From Strigomonas culicis (lineage: Eukaryota; Euglenozoa; Kinetoplastea; Trypanosomatida; Trypanosomatidae): DNA of 63,054 nt. The DNA lies in contig AUXH01000028.1 of the NCBI GenBank assembly GCA_000482145.1, positions 1 through 63,054 on the forward strand. Direction: 5' to 3'. A program made the position numbers and the translations under genes. The notes beneath the pieces are model-generated. The model made no database searches. It was not told the origin of the DNA and was given only the letters and a program-made list of their open reading frames with translations. This document shows, piece after piece, positions 8,147 through 18,046 of this stretch; positions within the stretch are counted from its first letter, which is position 1; every line of letters starts with the position of its first letter.

Positions 8147-11100
8147 ATGGCTTACGTGCAGTGTAACGATGAGGCCACCGCTGCGGAGCTCCAAGACCTC
8201 TTGAACGAACTACAAGATGTCGGTGGCTCCCTGCGCACCGGCGACGACGCGACCCAGCAGACCTCCTACGGCACGCGCCGCGGCACCGACGTGCTGGGCG
8301 AGCCGCAGGTCGGTGGCACCAAGCAGATCGGTTTCAACACGCGCCGCTCCTTCGGCGGCCCGGCCTCCCCCAACGCGACGAAGAAGCTGGCGACCCCGCC
8401 CCTCAGCGCCGGCGCGCCGCTGGCGGCGGCCACGACGACCTTCTCCACCTACAACAGCAGCGCCGCTGCTAGCGGGGACACCTCTCAGGCGATCCACACG
8501 CGCCAGGCGCCGCTCAACGTGCGGCTGGCGCCGCTCGCCGCGGCCGCGTCGCCGCGGGGCCCGGCCGCGAAGGGCGCGACGAGCCCGTCGCGCGGGAAGG
8601 CGTACAGCACCTTCAAGCACAACGCCGTCAACGCGCTCCCACCGCTGCCGCCCGGTGACACGTCGCCGACGCTCGACGGCGAGGCGGTGGCGACGCCGGT
8701 GGTGGCTGAGCCGCTGGTCTTGGACCGGGAGGCGAACTTTCTGCCCATCATGTGCGCGCGGTACCTGCGGCCGGAGGGCATCTGTCCGCGCGCGCGGTGG
8801 GGCCACACCCTGACGCCCATCACGCCCACGACGCTCTACGCCTTCGGCGGCATGGAGATGGGCGCCGAGGAGAGCAACCTGCTGACCGTCTTCCACACGG
8901 ACACGATCGCGTGGGAGCCGGTGGGGGTGGACGGCGGCCGCGCGCCGGCGCGCCGGCACAGCCACGCGGCCTGTGGTCACGAGGACCGCTATCTCTTCAT
9001 CCACGGCGGCACGGTGAGCACCACCGGCGACGCCGCCTCCTCGACGCCCACCGTCTTCAGTGATCTGCACATGTTCGATGTGCAGACGCACACGTGGACG
9101 TGCCTCTGGCCGGGGCAGGCGGGCGCCGGCGACAGCAAGAACGTCCCCGCCGCGCGCTTCGCGCACACCATGGTGGTGCGCGACGACAAGCTCTACATTT
9201 ACGGCGGCCGCGGCCTGCGCACGGGCCTCGGCGGCGCGCCCGCCAGCAAGAGTGTCGAGACCGCACTCGTCAACGGGGACGTGTACGTCTTCTCCCTCAA
9301 CAGCCGGCGCTGGAAGAAGCGGCTGCGCGGCGGGAAGGGGCGGTCCGGCGCCGTGAGTGACGCGACAACACCGTCCGCGACGCCGCCGAAGGACGACCTA
9401 GCGCCGCCGGCGGAGGCCGCGGCCGTGCCCGCCCACCGCGCCTACCACGCGGCGTGTGTGCAGGGAAGTCGGATGTACGTGAACGGCGGCAGCGGGGCGC
9501 AGCAGAAGGTGCTGAGCGACACGTGGGAGCTGGACCTCGCGACCGGCGCGTGGCGCGTCGTGCACCCCGGCGGCAGCGCGGACGCCATCCCGCGTGAGCA
9601 GCACGGCCTCTTCGTCTGCGGCGAGGCGCTGCTGCTCGTCGGCGGCTGCACCGCGAGCATGTTCAGCGACAAGATCGCCGGCAAGTTCTTCAACTTTGTG
9701 TCCGTGATGCCGCTCGTCGGGCAGCCCACCGCGTGCTGGATCCCCGTCGCGATGGGAAACGTGTCGATCGTGCAGCCGACGAAGCGCAGCTTTGCGGCGG
9801 CCTTCTCGGGCGGCTTCGTGTACGTCTTTGGCGGCGTGAGCGGCGCGGAGCCGGCGACGAACACCATGATCCGGTTCCTCGCCGCGGACGGCTACGTGTC
9901 GGCCGACGCGCGCGCCACCGACAGCGCGAACGAGGCCGCGCTGCGCGCGACGATGCAGCAGGCGCGGGAGAAGGGCTGTGTGCCGGCCGACCTCTTCGCC
10001 GTCGTCGGCTCCTGGGGCGGCGGCGGCGCCGAGGCGGAGCGCGGCGGCGGCCGCGCCGTCGGCTTCCACCGCGCGCTGCTGGCCCGGCGCGCGCCACTGC
10101 TGCTGCAGGCGCTCGAGGCCTGCCGCGCGGAGCCGGTGCCGCACGGCGGCGACCGCCGGAGGAGCAGCGCCGCCGCCGCCGCCGCCGCCGCGGCCGGTGG
10201 CGACCTGTTGGACACCTTCGTGCAGTCCGTGGCCCAGCCGGCGGGCAGCACCGCGCCGGCGCCGAGCACCGCGCCGAAGGGCGGTGCGACGCTGTACTAT
10301 ACGACTGGCAACAGCCGCGTGCCGGGCCTCACGCCCGCCCTCACGGCGGAGGCGCTGGAGTACCTGGCGGACTACGTGTACTGGGGCGGCCTCCCCGCCG
10401 CCTTCCGCGTGCTCATGGAGGCGGGCGAGGAGGCGGAGGAGGACGAGCGGGGGGGCGCCGCGGATCCGCTCTTTGCGACGGAGCGCGTGCGGCTGACGGC
10501 GGCGCTGCAGTTACTGCAGGCGGCGGCCGCCGCCTTCCAGCTCGGCCCGCTCGAGCAGCTCTGTGAGGGCCTCCTCCGGGCGAACAAGAAGAAGCTGCAG
10601 CACGCGCGGCAGGCGAGCGTGGCGCAGCTGCAGACCGACCTGCTCGGCCTGCTGGAGAGCGGCGCGGGCGCCACCGTGACGGTGCTGTGCGTGGACCCAC
10701 ACACGCGGCAGCAGTCCGCCCACGCGCTGCACCCCCTCGTCCTCACGGCCGCCAGCTCCTTCTTTGCCGAGCTGCTGGGGCCGCTCTTGCGCGGGGAGCG
10801 GGCGCAGTTCCAGGTGGGGCCCGTCGCGGCGAAGGTCGGCGCCGGCGGCGGCGCGCTCACCGGCGCGACCTCGAAGCGCGCGGTGCTCGTCGGCCCCCTC
10901 TCGGTCCCGCACCTCGCGGTGCAGCCCATCCTGCGCTTCCTCTACACGGGGCAGCTGCGCGTGGCGCCGGCGGTCGCGCTGGACGTGATGATGGGCGCCC
11001 ACGTGCTCGGCCTCGCGCCGCTGCAGGCCTACAGCGAGGCGCTCGTCGCGCGCGGGGAGGTGAACTACGACAGCTGCTGCGCCTTCCTGTACCTCGCGAC

Positions 11101-11335
11101 GCGCTACCAGGCCGCGCTGCTCGAGGAGATGGCGCTGCTGACGGCCGTGTCCGGCTTCGGGGATGTGCAGCGCAGCCTCAGCTTTCGCCAGCTGCCGCCG
11201 GCGGAGCAGCACAAGGTCGAGGTGGTCGCGAAGGAGCTCGGCTCCGCCTCGTGGGTGCCGCCACCGCAGCCGACCAACGAGATGAAGTCGGAGGAAGAGT
11301 ATCAGAAGCGCTGGCAAAGCAGTGCCGCTTACTGA
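8147..11335 (+). CDS. Kelch-repeat protein with two BTB modules (LZTR1-like layout)
   Basis: 1062 residues. After a disordered Ser/Ala/Pro-rich N-terminus (1-200), about six kelch blades run from roughly residue 215 to 565. Each shows the aromatic/His start and a G-G turn: A-F-G-G, I-H-G-G, I-Y-G-G, V-N-G-G, L-V-G-G and V-F-G-G. A first BTB-like module follows at about 612-805: a D-L-F-A-V strand, an H-R-A-L-L-A-R-R core, then a long low-complexity Ala insert and the usual aliphatic end helices. A second BTB at about 842-965 has the H-P-L-V-L-T-A-A-S-S-F-F and F-L-Y-T-G-Q-L patterns. The rest is helical and may be BACK-like. Kelch followed by two BTB units is the order in LZTR1, a cullin-3 substrate adaptor in animals. 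A ubiquitin-ligase adaptor role is plausible here but inferred from architecture only. Confidence 0.88.
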   Translation: MAYVQCNDEATAAELQDLLNELQDVGGSLRTGDDATQQTSYGTRRGTDVLGEPQVGGTKQIGFNTRRSFGGPASPNATKKLATPPLSAGAPLAAATTTFSTYNSSAAASGDTSQAIHTRQAPLNVRLAPLAAAASPRGPAAKGATSPSRGKAYSTFKHNAVNALPPLPPGDTSPTLDGEAVATPVVAEPLVLDREANFLPIMCARYLRPEGICPRARWGHTLTPITPTTLYAFGGMEMGAEESNLLTVFHTDTIAWEPVGVDGGRAPARRHSHAACGHEDRYLFIHGGTVSTTGDAASSTPTVFSDLHMFDVQTHTWTCLWPGQAGAGDSKNVPAARFAHTMVVRDDKLYIYGGRGLRTGLGGAPASKSVETALVNGDVYVFSLNSRRWKKRLRGGKGRSGAVSDATTPSATPPKDDLAPPAEAAAVPAHRAYHAACVQGSRMYVNGGSGAQQKVLSDTWELDLATGAWRVVHPGGSADAIPREQHGLFVCGEALLLVGGCTASMFSDKIAGKFFNFVSVMPLVGQPTACWIPVAMGNVSIVQPTKRSFAAAFSGGFVYVFGGVSGAEPATNTMIRFLAADGYVSADARATDSANEAALRATMQQAREKGCVPADLFAVVGSWGGGGAEAERGGGRAVGFHRALLARRAPLLLQALEACRAEPVPHGGDRRRSSAAAAAAAAAGGDLLDTFVQSVAQPAGSTAPAPSTAPKGGATLYYTTGNSRVPGLTPALTAEALEYLADYVYWGGLPAAFRVLMEAGEEAEEDERGGAADPLFATERVRLTAALQLLQAAAAAFQLGPLEQLCEGLLRANKKKLQHARQASVAQLQTDLLGLLESGAGATVTVLCVDPHTRQQSAHALHPLVLTAASSFFAELLGPLLRGERAQFQVGPVAAKVGAGGGALTGATSKRAVLVGPLSVPHLAVQPILRFLYTGQLRVAPAVALDVMMGAHVLGLAPLQAYSEALVARGEVNYDSCCAFLYLATRYQAALLEEMALLTAVSGFGDVQRSLSFRQLPPAEQHKVEVVAKELGSASWVPPPQPTNEMKSEEEYQKRWQSSAAY

Positions 11336-11856
11336 CGCATGGATTACACTCGCTTTGTCGATCGATCTATCTCGTTCGTTATTTCGTAAAACATATAGTT
11401 TCCATCCTTTAAACATTCTTCTTTTTTATTCTGACTCTTTTTCGTTTGTTTGTTTGTTCGTGGCGTCGATTGTTGCTTTGGATGTACATGATAAAAACTA
11501 TATTAAACTAAACAGAACGCGTTCGTGTGCATAGACTCGTTTGCATTTTCACCAGTTTTTTTTTCTTGCACGCATTTTTTATTTACTTCTTGTCTTTTTT
11601 TTTATTTTTGCATTGGTGATATGATAATGTCTGAGGATAAACAGAACATGGTGATTCGTCACGACGATTTGCTTTCTTGCGTTATCGTAAAAGAGAGACA
11701 CGAGTTCTTCTTCCTTTTTTGTTGTTGTTGTCGTGTTCCGTGTGCATCGTGTCGTTCTCACTATCCCTCTCTCTGTGCTTCTCGCTGCATACAGTAATTA
11801 TACAAGGAGTAATAATAATAATAATAATTTAGTGTAAATATAGTAGTTGTCCACAC
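11336..11856 (+). promoter_or_regulatory. Spacer with splice acceptor
   Basis: A/T-rich, many T-runs, (AAT)n near 11812-11829. A pyrimidine-rich stretch from about 11706 to 11790 ends in ACAG at 11791-11794, a good acceptor about 60 bases before the ATG at 11857. Short open frames here are low-complexity Phe/Cys strings and not convincing. Confidence 0.5.
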
Positions 11857-13740
11857 ATGTATAAGTCCACCACCGCGGCACGGCAGCTGCAGAGCGGCAT
11901 CAACGTGGGCCGCCGCCGCCTCGCGCAGCAGTTCAGCACGATGGAGGGCTGGCAGTCGGAGCAGAGCGCCCGCTTCGACCAGTACGTGAAGGAGCGGCGG
12001 CAGAAGGAATTCTACGACGCCTTCGACCAGCGCGTGGAGCGCGCCTACCGTGTCTCCGCGAAGGTGCACCGCGCGGAGGTCATCAACGCCTTCAAGCGGC
12101 GGCTGACGAGCAAACAGGAGAAGTTCTCGCCCGCCGTGATGCTCGAGATGAAGGCCGCCGTGGAGGACCGGCTGCGCTGGCTGCGCGAGGTGTGGACGCA
12201 GGTGGACGCCGACTACCGCAGCAGCAGCAGCGAGCGGCAGGCGCAGGCCGCGCGCGAGATCTCGGCGACCCTGCGCGGCGAGCCCGGCGAGTACATGAAG
12301 TTCGTCTACGAGAAGAAGATGGAGGACCGCTTTGCGGGCCCCAAGGCGCGCGCGGAGGGCGCGGCCGCCTTCGAGGGCGCTGACCTGCCGACCGTCTCCG
12401 ACGAGGAGACAAACCGCTACCACCACCTCAAGCTGGACATGGCGGAGATCGAGCGCAGCGTGAAGGAGCGCTTCGGCCTGGCCGGGCAGCAGCACTGGAG
12501 CGAGCTGCAGGCCGCGAAGGACGCCATCTACGAGGCGAAGCTGGACAAGGCGGCCGAGGTCTACCGCGAGCTGCTGGACCAGAGCCAGCGGCACGATGAG
12601 AGCCGCCGCACGGCGCTGCTGCGCAGCAACGTGGAGCGCGTGCACCAGGCGCAGGTGCGCTTCCAGGCCGCGATGCAGCTGGAGCGAGAGCGCGAGGCGA
12701 TGGTGGAGGCGCACACACAGATGGAGAAGGAGCGGCAGGCCGCCGCGCGCGAGGTGCGCCGCGAGGGGCTGCGGGCGGCCGCCGCACTGCGCCAGGCGGG
12801 GGCGACGAGCGAGACGGTGCGGCTGGAGCTGCGGCAGCGCCAGCTGGACCACCACGCGGCGCAGCAGGCGGAGTACCAGCTGCGCGAGCGGCAGGCGGTC
12901 GAGACGAAGCAGAGCGCATACCTTGACATGATTGAGCGGCTCAAGTCGGACTTCGAGGAGCATGACGGGTTGGAGCTGATGGCGCAGCAGCAGCCCGCCG
13001 CAAACGCGCGCGTGCCCAACGTCTTTGGCTTCTACGACGAGGACGCGATCGGGGACCAGCCGCAGGCGCTCACGGCAGCGGCGGACGCCGCCGGGGCGGC
13101 CGCACCCGCCTCCGCCGCCGCCTCCGCTGCGGCGACGACCGCCGCGCGGCCGGCGAGCGCGCTGGCGTCGAAGCAAGACCTGTGGAAGGCGATTGCGAGC
13201 GATGTGTACGAAGACCCGTTTCACACGGTGCACCAGGCGCGGCTCGACGCAGCGCGTGCGTACGACCCGATATACGCGCGCCACTCGCCGCTGGCGCTGC
13301 GCCAGGGCCGCAAGTACGCGCGGCAGGGGCTCGCCGAGGAGGCGGCCGGCAACGCGATGGACCACCAGGTTTTCCAGAAGGCGAACGAGGTCGCGGCGGC
13401 CTTCCAGTGGGGCATCCTGCCCAGCACCGTGCATGCGCTGGACGGGGACGGAGACACAGACTACATGTACCACGGCCAGTGGCACGTGCGTGATAAGGAA
13501 ACCGGTGACGTCGACTGGCGGTACGAGAAGAAGGGCGGTGGACCCGTGTTCCGCGGTCCCCGGTTCTACCGCATGGGCGCCGCACGCGAGGCGCGCGACC
13601 CGTCGGAGGCGCCGATGGACCCGTCGCCGGAGTTGCTGCGCGAACAGCGGCGGCTGCAGCAGGGCGGGGGTGGCGGGGGTGGCGGGAGGCGTGAGACGCG
13701 GGGCGGCCCCGCCGGCAAGAGTCAGTGGAGGAGCCAGTAG
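11857..13740 (+). CDS. Unrecognised coiled-coil protein, possibly mitochondrial
   Basis: 627 residues. The first 30 residues are rich in Arg, Ser, Thr and Gln with one acidic residue, compatible with a mitochondrial presequence. A long charged helical/coiled-coil region rich in Arg, Glu, Gln and Ala covers about 100-400. An Ala-rich linker lies at about 405-437. A more globular C-terminal part (about 440-590) is rich in Tyr, His, Trp and Gly, with a Y-H-G-Q-W-H-V block and a G-P-V-F-R-G-P-R-F-Y-R block. It ends in a Gly/Arg-rich tail. No enzymatic motif is visible. Mitoribosome- or membrane-associated structural proteins of trypanosomatids can look like this, but I have no family match. Confidence 0.82.
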   Translation: MYKSTTAARQLQSGINVGRRRLAQQFSTMEGWQSEQSARFDQYVKERRQKEFYDAFDQRVERAYRVSAKVHRAEVINAFKRRLTSKQEKFSPAVMLEMKAAVEDRLRWLREVWTQVDADYRSSSSERQAQAAREISATLRGEPGEYMKFVYEKKMEDRFAGPKARAEGAAAFEGADLPTVSDEETNRYHHLKLDMAEIERSVKERFGLAGQQHWSELQAAKDAIYEAKLDKAAEVYRELLDQSQRHDESRRTALLRSNVERVHQAQVRFQAAMQLEREREAMVEAHTQMEKERQAAAREVRREGLRAAAALRQAGATSETVRLELRQRQLDHHAAQQAEYQLRERQAVETKQSAYLDMIERLKSDFEEHDGLELMAQQQPAANARVPNVFGFYDEDAIGDQPQALTAAADAAGAAAPASAAASAAATTAARPASALASKQDLWKAIASDVYEDPFHTVHQARLDAARAYDPIYARHSPLALRQGRKYARQGLAEEAAGNAMDHQVFQKANEVAAAFQWGILPSTVHALDGDGDTDYMYHGQWHVRDKETGDVDWRYEKKGGGPVFRGPRFYRMGAAREARDPSEAPMDPSPELLREQRRLQQGGGGGGGGRRETRGGPAGKSQWRSQ

Positions 13741-13947
13741 GAGCGCTCCGTCAACATGGGTTGCTCACAGTGAACGCAAAAAAAAAAAAGCGCAGATGCA
13801 TGCGGTCTGCCTATATATTATCCTCTTTAATCAAAACGTAAAGTCAAATAAGGACGTATGCTTCGCTCATGGGAGTAGTGTGTTTCACCAGTACCGATAG
13901 CGTTCCTTTTTTTTTTGGTTATGTATTGAAAGCTGCCCTTGTTGTGC

Positions 13948-13969
13948 GTGTGTGTGTGTGTGTGTGTGT
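13948..13969 (+). repeat. (GT)n microsatellite
   Basis: About eleven GT units in the spacer after the coiled-coil gene. Confidence 0.9.
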
Positions 13970-14074
13970 TCTTCGTATAATGCTCCTCTCTTCGCTTCCG
14001 TTGTTTGTCTTTGTTTCTTTTTTTTCTTTTTTTGTTGCTTATTCCAGCAAGTGCGTGGGTATATACAAGTGTTC

Positions 14075-14126
14075 GTGTGTGTGTGTGTGTGTGTGTCTGT
14101 GTCTGTGTCTGTGTCTGTGTCTGTGT
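14075..14126 (+). repeat. Compound (GT)n and (GTGTCT)n repeat
   Basis: A GT array of about ten units runs directly into about five hexamer units of GTGTCT, giving a compound microsatellite immediately before a T-rich tract. It lies in the presumed regulatory spacer of the MFS transporter gene. Confidence 0.88.
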
Positions 14127-14282
14127 GCGTTTTTTTCTTTTTATTATATCATTATTATATTATTATTTTATACACTTTAGACCGTGATAAATCGTTTAAC
14201 AACACAGCCACAGAAGAAAGGAAAACGAGTAACTCGTATTAACAGTAATCTATATTTAGTACTAGACAGCAAGAACTTGGCG

Positions 14283-16997
14283 ATGCTAAAATCGAGGGCG
14301 GAGACCAAGGTAGCTGTTGCAGATGCACGTGAAGAGCTGTACATGCCTGGCATGGTGCAGAAGAAGAAGAGAAGCAGTCTCGCAAACAAGACGGCGTCGG
14401 ATGCACGAGTCTTGAAGACCAGCACGGCCATCAACATATCGGACCACAGCGGTCAGGAGCAGACAGACAGCGCCGACGTCACGGAGGCGCCATCGGCCCC
14501 TCCCGTCAGTGTCCACCTTCTCTACCGCAACCTGTACCTCTTCGTCTGGCTGAAGACGATCGGCTCCTACGACTCGGGCGCCTTCAGCGCCGCCTCCGGC
14601 ATCAAGAACGGCATACGCGATGACATGAACCTGTCGGATTACCAAATCGGCAAGCTCGCGGCCTCTGTGTTCCTCGGCAACGTGATCGGCTGCCCCATCG
14701 CGGGGCATCTGTTCCGGCAGTACGATGAGCGGCGCGTGTTGAATCTGTCGCTCATTTTCCACGGCGTGTTCACCTTTCTCTACGCGGTCTGCCCTGGCTA
14801 CTACCTCGCGATGGTGAACCGCTTCTTCATCGGCCTAACGCTCGCCTTCATTGTGGTGTACACGCCGGTGTGGGTCGACGAGTTCGCGCCGAAGGAGCGG
14901 CAGAGCGTGTGGATGGCCTCGCACAACGCGGGCGTGCCCCTGGGCATCATGTTGGGCTACCTTCTCGCCGCCTACTTCGCCTCGTACACGTCCATCGGGT
15001 GGGAGTGGTCCTTCTACATCAAGGTGGTGCTCATGGTGCCGACCGTCGCCTACGTGATGTGGGTCGACCCGCGCTCCATCAACGTGCCGGCCGCGCGCAA
15101 AGTGGGCGGTGGCAGCCACGTGCAGGGCGGGGAGGCCGGCACGACCCTCGCGGCGCCGGCGAGCGGCACCATCATCTTCGCCACCGTCGGCCGCTGCGAA
15201 CAGTGGCGCGTCGCGGCGGGCGACAAGGTGCGCATCGCCTGGGGCTCCATGAAGCCACTGGTGCTCAACCCGGTGTACATGTGCTGCGTGCTGGCCATGT
15301 GCGCCATGTACCTCGTCGCGACGGGCCTGCAAACCTACGTGACGCCCTACCTCCAGGAGCCGCCCTTCAACGCCTCCACGCAGACCATCATGATGGGCTT
15401 TGGCGCCGCGGTGGTGACGGCGCCGGTGCTGGGCGTCATCACGGGCGGCATCCTCCTCGACCGGTGCGGCGGGTACCAGCAGAACCTACTGAAAGCGTCC
15501 CTCATCGCGACCGTCTGGGGCGCGCTCGCCAGCACCTTCTCCGTCATCTGCATCTTCGTCAACACGACGTCGTCCTTCCTGTTCGTCATGTCCATCGTGC
15601 TCTTCTGCGGCGGCGCGATTATTCCCCCGGGGGCCGGGCTGACGATGGCGTCGCTGCCGCCGCACCTGCGCTCCTTTGGCGCCGCCTTCTCGCAGACCAT
15701 GTACAACATGCTGGGCAACTTCAGCGGCCCGCTGCTCTGCGGCTACATCACGGACCGCAGCGGCCACCGCCGCTACGGCATCGCGACGCTGCTGCTGTGT
15801 AGCGTACTCGGCGTCATCCCCATGTGCCTGGTGTTTCTCCTCGCGGTGCGCGAGCGGGCCGCCGGCGGGCGGCGGACGCCGGCGGCCTCGCCGCCCCCCG
15901 TCGATACGCGCGTCGTGAGCGAGGAGGAGCTGCAGGACTACGCGGGGGACGACGACGCGGACGGCAGCGGCAGTGACGTGCCCGCGTCGTCGCCGGACGA
16001 CGACGCGGGCGGCGCGCTCGCGTGGCGCCGCCGCCGGCTGCAGACGCCCATGGCGGCCGCCTACGCGGAGGGCAGCCACGGCACCCACCGGCCGCCGGCG
16101 GCGGCGGCGCTGCACTCCGAGACGCGGCGCCGCTGCGACCGGTCTGGGGGCGAGGAGGAGGAGGAACTGACGCCGTACGCGGGCGGCCCCCGCCTGGCGA
16201 GTGACCCCAACCTGATCGAGCTGATGCCGGCGTCCGCCTCGGACCAGGAGGGCGAGCGGGGGTGGACGCCGGCGGTCGTGCGCAGCGGCCGCACCTCGCC
16301 CGGCGCCTCCCGGGTGCGGAGGGGCCGCGACCACGCCAAAGAAGACCAACTCGCGCAGTGGATGAACCGGCACGAGCGGCAGCACCCGGCGGCCGACCGC
16401 AGCGATGACGCGCAAGACGACGACGACCACCACCACCATCCCCACCGCCACAGGAGCAGTGGCGAGCCGCCTCTGATGCGGCGCGCGGTGTCGGCCACCG
16501 TGTCGGGCACCACGGCGCCGCGCCGCTCGCGCGACCGCAGCAACAGCAGCCTGCAGCTCAGCGCGAACGACCCGACGCTCGTCCACGACCTGGAGAAGGA
16601 CCTACAGTACGACCACTCCATCCCAAGCCAACACACGTTCGGCATGGACATTGTCATGTCGTGGCTGCACACAAGCGCCGCGGCCTCGTCGACGGACCAG
16701 GGCGCCACTGAGCTCCGCCATGTCTCACACAGCCACACGACGCGGCCCGCCTCCGCGACGCTGCCGCCGCTCGCGGTGCAGCAGCCGGGGCTGACAGCGG
16801 ATGGCACACACACCCACAACAACAGTAGAAGTCCGGATAGGACGGTAGAGCGGCAGAGGACAAGCGGCAGCTTCGGCCACGCGGCAGGGAACAGCAACAA
16901 CAACAGCCTTCTCTCCACCAGTGCGTCGCAGAGCAGACGTCTGCGTCACAATGCCGAGCGTGCGACGCAGCCTCATGAGGGCGATAGGAGCTCGTAA
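14283..16997 (+). CDS. MFS transporter, Spinster (Spns)-like, with a long cytosolic tail
   Basis: 904 residues from the ATG at 14283. The membrane part covers about residues 75-526. Its first helix carries a Y-D-S-G-A motif followed by L-S-D-Y-Q-I-G-K-L and a small-residue-rich helix 2 (F-L-G-N-V-I-G-C-P-I-A-G), close to the Y-D-R-G and L-S-x-x-x-x-G pattern of Spinster-type members of the major facilitator superfamily. A hydrophilic Gly/Ala loop separates the two six-helix halves at about residues 265-310. Spns proteins export lysophospholipids or sphingosine phosphate, but the substrate here cannot be read from sequence. The last 375 residues are disordered, Ser/Arg/Asp/His-rich, with a His cluster near 715-725 (HHHH-P-H-R-H). 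That tail is much longer than in animal Spns and may be regulatory. Confidence 0.87.
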   Translation: MLKSRAETKVAVADAREELYMPGMVQKKKRSSLANKTASDARVLKTSTAINISDHSGQEQTDSADVTEAPSAPPVSVHLLYRNLYLFVWLKTIGSYDSGAFSAASGIKNGIRDDMNLSDYQIGKLAASVFLGNVIGCPIAGHLFRQYDERRVLNLSLIFHGVFTFLYAVCPGYYLAMVNRFFIGLTLAFIVVYTPVWVDEFAPKERQSVWMASHNAGVPLGIMLGYLLAAYFASYTSIGWEWSFYIKVVLMVPTVAYVMWVDPRSINVPAARKVGGGSHVQGGEAGTTLAAPASGTIIFATVGRCEQWRVAAGDKVRIAWGSMKPLVLNPVYMCCVLAMCAMYLVATGLQTYVTPYLQEPPFNASTQTIMMGFGAAVVTAPVLGVITGGILLDRCGGYQQNLLKASLIATVWGALASTFSVICIFVNTTSSFLFVMSIVLFCGGAIIPPGAGLTMASLPPHLRSFGAAFSQTMYNMLGNFSGPLLCGYITDRSGHRRYGIATLLLCSVLGVIPMCLVFLLAVRERAAGGRRTPAASPPPVDTRVVSEEELQDYAGDDDADGSGSDVPASSPDDDAGGALAWRRRRLQTPMAAAYAEGSHGTHRPPAAAALHSETRRRCDRSGGEEEEELTPYAGGPRLASDPNLIELMPASASDQEGERGWTPAVVRSGRTSPGASRVRRGRDHAKEDQLAQWMNRHERQHPAADRSDDAQDDDDHHHHPHRHRSSGEPPLMRRAVSATVSGTTAPRRSRDRSNSSLQLSANDPTLVHDLEKDLQYDHSIPSQHTFGMDIVMSWLHTSAAASSTDQGATELRHVSHSHTTRPASATLPPLAVQQPGLTADGTHTHNNSRSPDRTVERQRTSGSFGHAAGNSNNNSLLSTSASQSRRLRHNAERATQPHEGDRSS

Positions 16998-17794
16998 GAA
17001 GACGTCGAGTGGAAAGAGAAGGAGAAGGAAGGACAAGAAATTCGAGAGGTACAAAAAAAAAACCTACTTTATTTCTAATTTTTCTTTTAAATATGGTTTT
17101 AGTGTTCTTTTTTCTTCTTCTTTTGTTTTTGCTTTCTGTTACTTTGCGTGTTTCGTTGTGCCTGTCCTTCTCCCCCCGCACGGTCTGGGTGGGGCACATA
17201 TGTAAATGGAACGCTGTGCAATGCTATGTACAATCATCGCGCATCTTCCTTTAAAGAAATAAAATTGTCACAGCAAGTAAATTGGCAATTGAGCTTTTCG
17301 TCCTTATTCACATTTGCATATATACGACTAAATCATTTATACTATTAAACATACTTTTTTTCTTTGGTGTTGTTGTTGCTTTTCTTTTTTTTTTCAAATT
17401 TAAAAACGGAAGACTATTTGTTTTTTTTTTTTCGTTGCACATTGTGATTGCTGCGTTTTGTAGAGGGATCCCTGCATGGTTGTTTAATTATAAGCCTTTT
17501 TTTTCTGTTTTGCTCTTGTGCTGTATTTCATGTCAAAGCCTTCCACACGGACAAAAAAAATTACTGTAGTCTAAAAATATTTTTTTGAGCTTTGTTTTCG
17601 TGTTTGATACGACATGGAAGAACAAGAAAACAGAATTGAAGCGCATAGTGTAGCCCCTTCAAAAAAAAAAGCACTTTTCCACTGTTATTTAAATATCATT
17701 TTTTTTTCTTTTTTATTGTTGTTGTTGTTTTATGGATAGCGATATGCTGCAATGTTCTCATTTTCTCTCTCCTTCCCTCTCCTATATATGTCTG

Positions 17795-17840
<46 letters not shown>

Positions 17841-18046
17841 TTTTTACTATTGTTGTTACATAGCATTGCGACACTACGAACTAACACTACTAGGAGATAC
17901 GTGTACACGTATTCTTATTATTTAGTTTCTGTTTTTTTTTTACAAAATAAAAATAGAGACGTTGCTGCCTCCACAAGCGTCAACGCAGTAACGCGAAAGA
18001 CACAACCGTTTGAGAACACTTGCGGTTATCACACACGCACACACAT
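16998..18046 (+). promoter_or_regulatory. Longest spacer (1.05 kb), A/T-rich, precedes SmD1
   Basis: No convincing gene; open frames here are Phe/Leu-rich strings from T-runs. It holds many T-runs, an (ATT)n array, and the presumed acceptor for SmD1: a pyrimidine tract around 17911-17942 followed by AG at 17955-17956, about 90 bases before the ATG at 18047. I see no recognisable RNA gene, though a small nucleolar RNA would not be visible by eye. Confidence 0.4.
17797..17838 (+). repeat. (ATT)n microsatellite
   Basis: About fourteen uninterrupted TTA/ATT units in the spacer upstream of SmD1. Confidence 0.92.

Larger units (their letters stand above)
13741..14282 (+). promoter_or_regulatory. 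Spacer with (GT)n microsatellites and splice acceptor
   Basis: Holds two dinucleotide arrays and long T-rich stretches. T/A-rich sequence from about 14130 ends in TTTAG at 14176-14180, a candidate acceptor about 100 bases before the ATG at 14283. The frame is open upstream from a GTG at 14184, but the ATG at 14283 is the first standard start. Confidence 0.45.

Noticed and set aside
17282..17569. 95-codon hydrophobic open frame upstream of SmD1
   Set aside because: Hydrophobic content is due to T-runs; no conserved pattern, no suitable spliced start.
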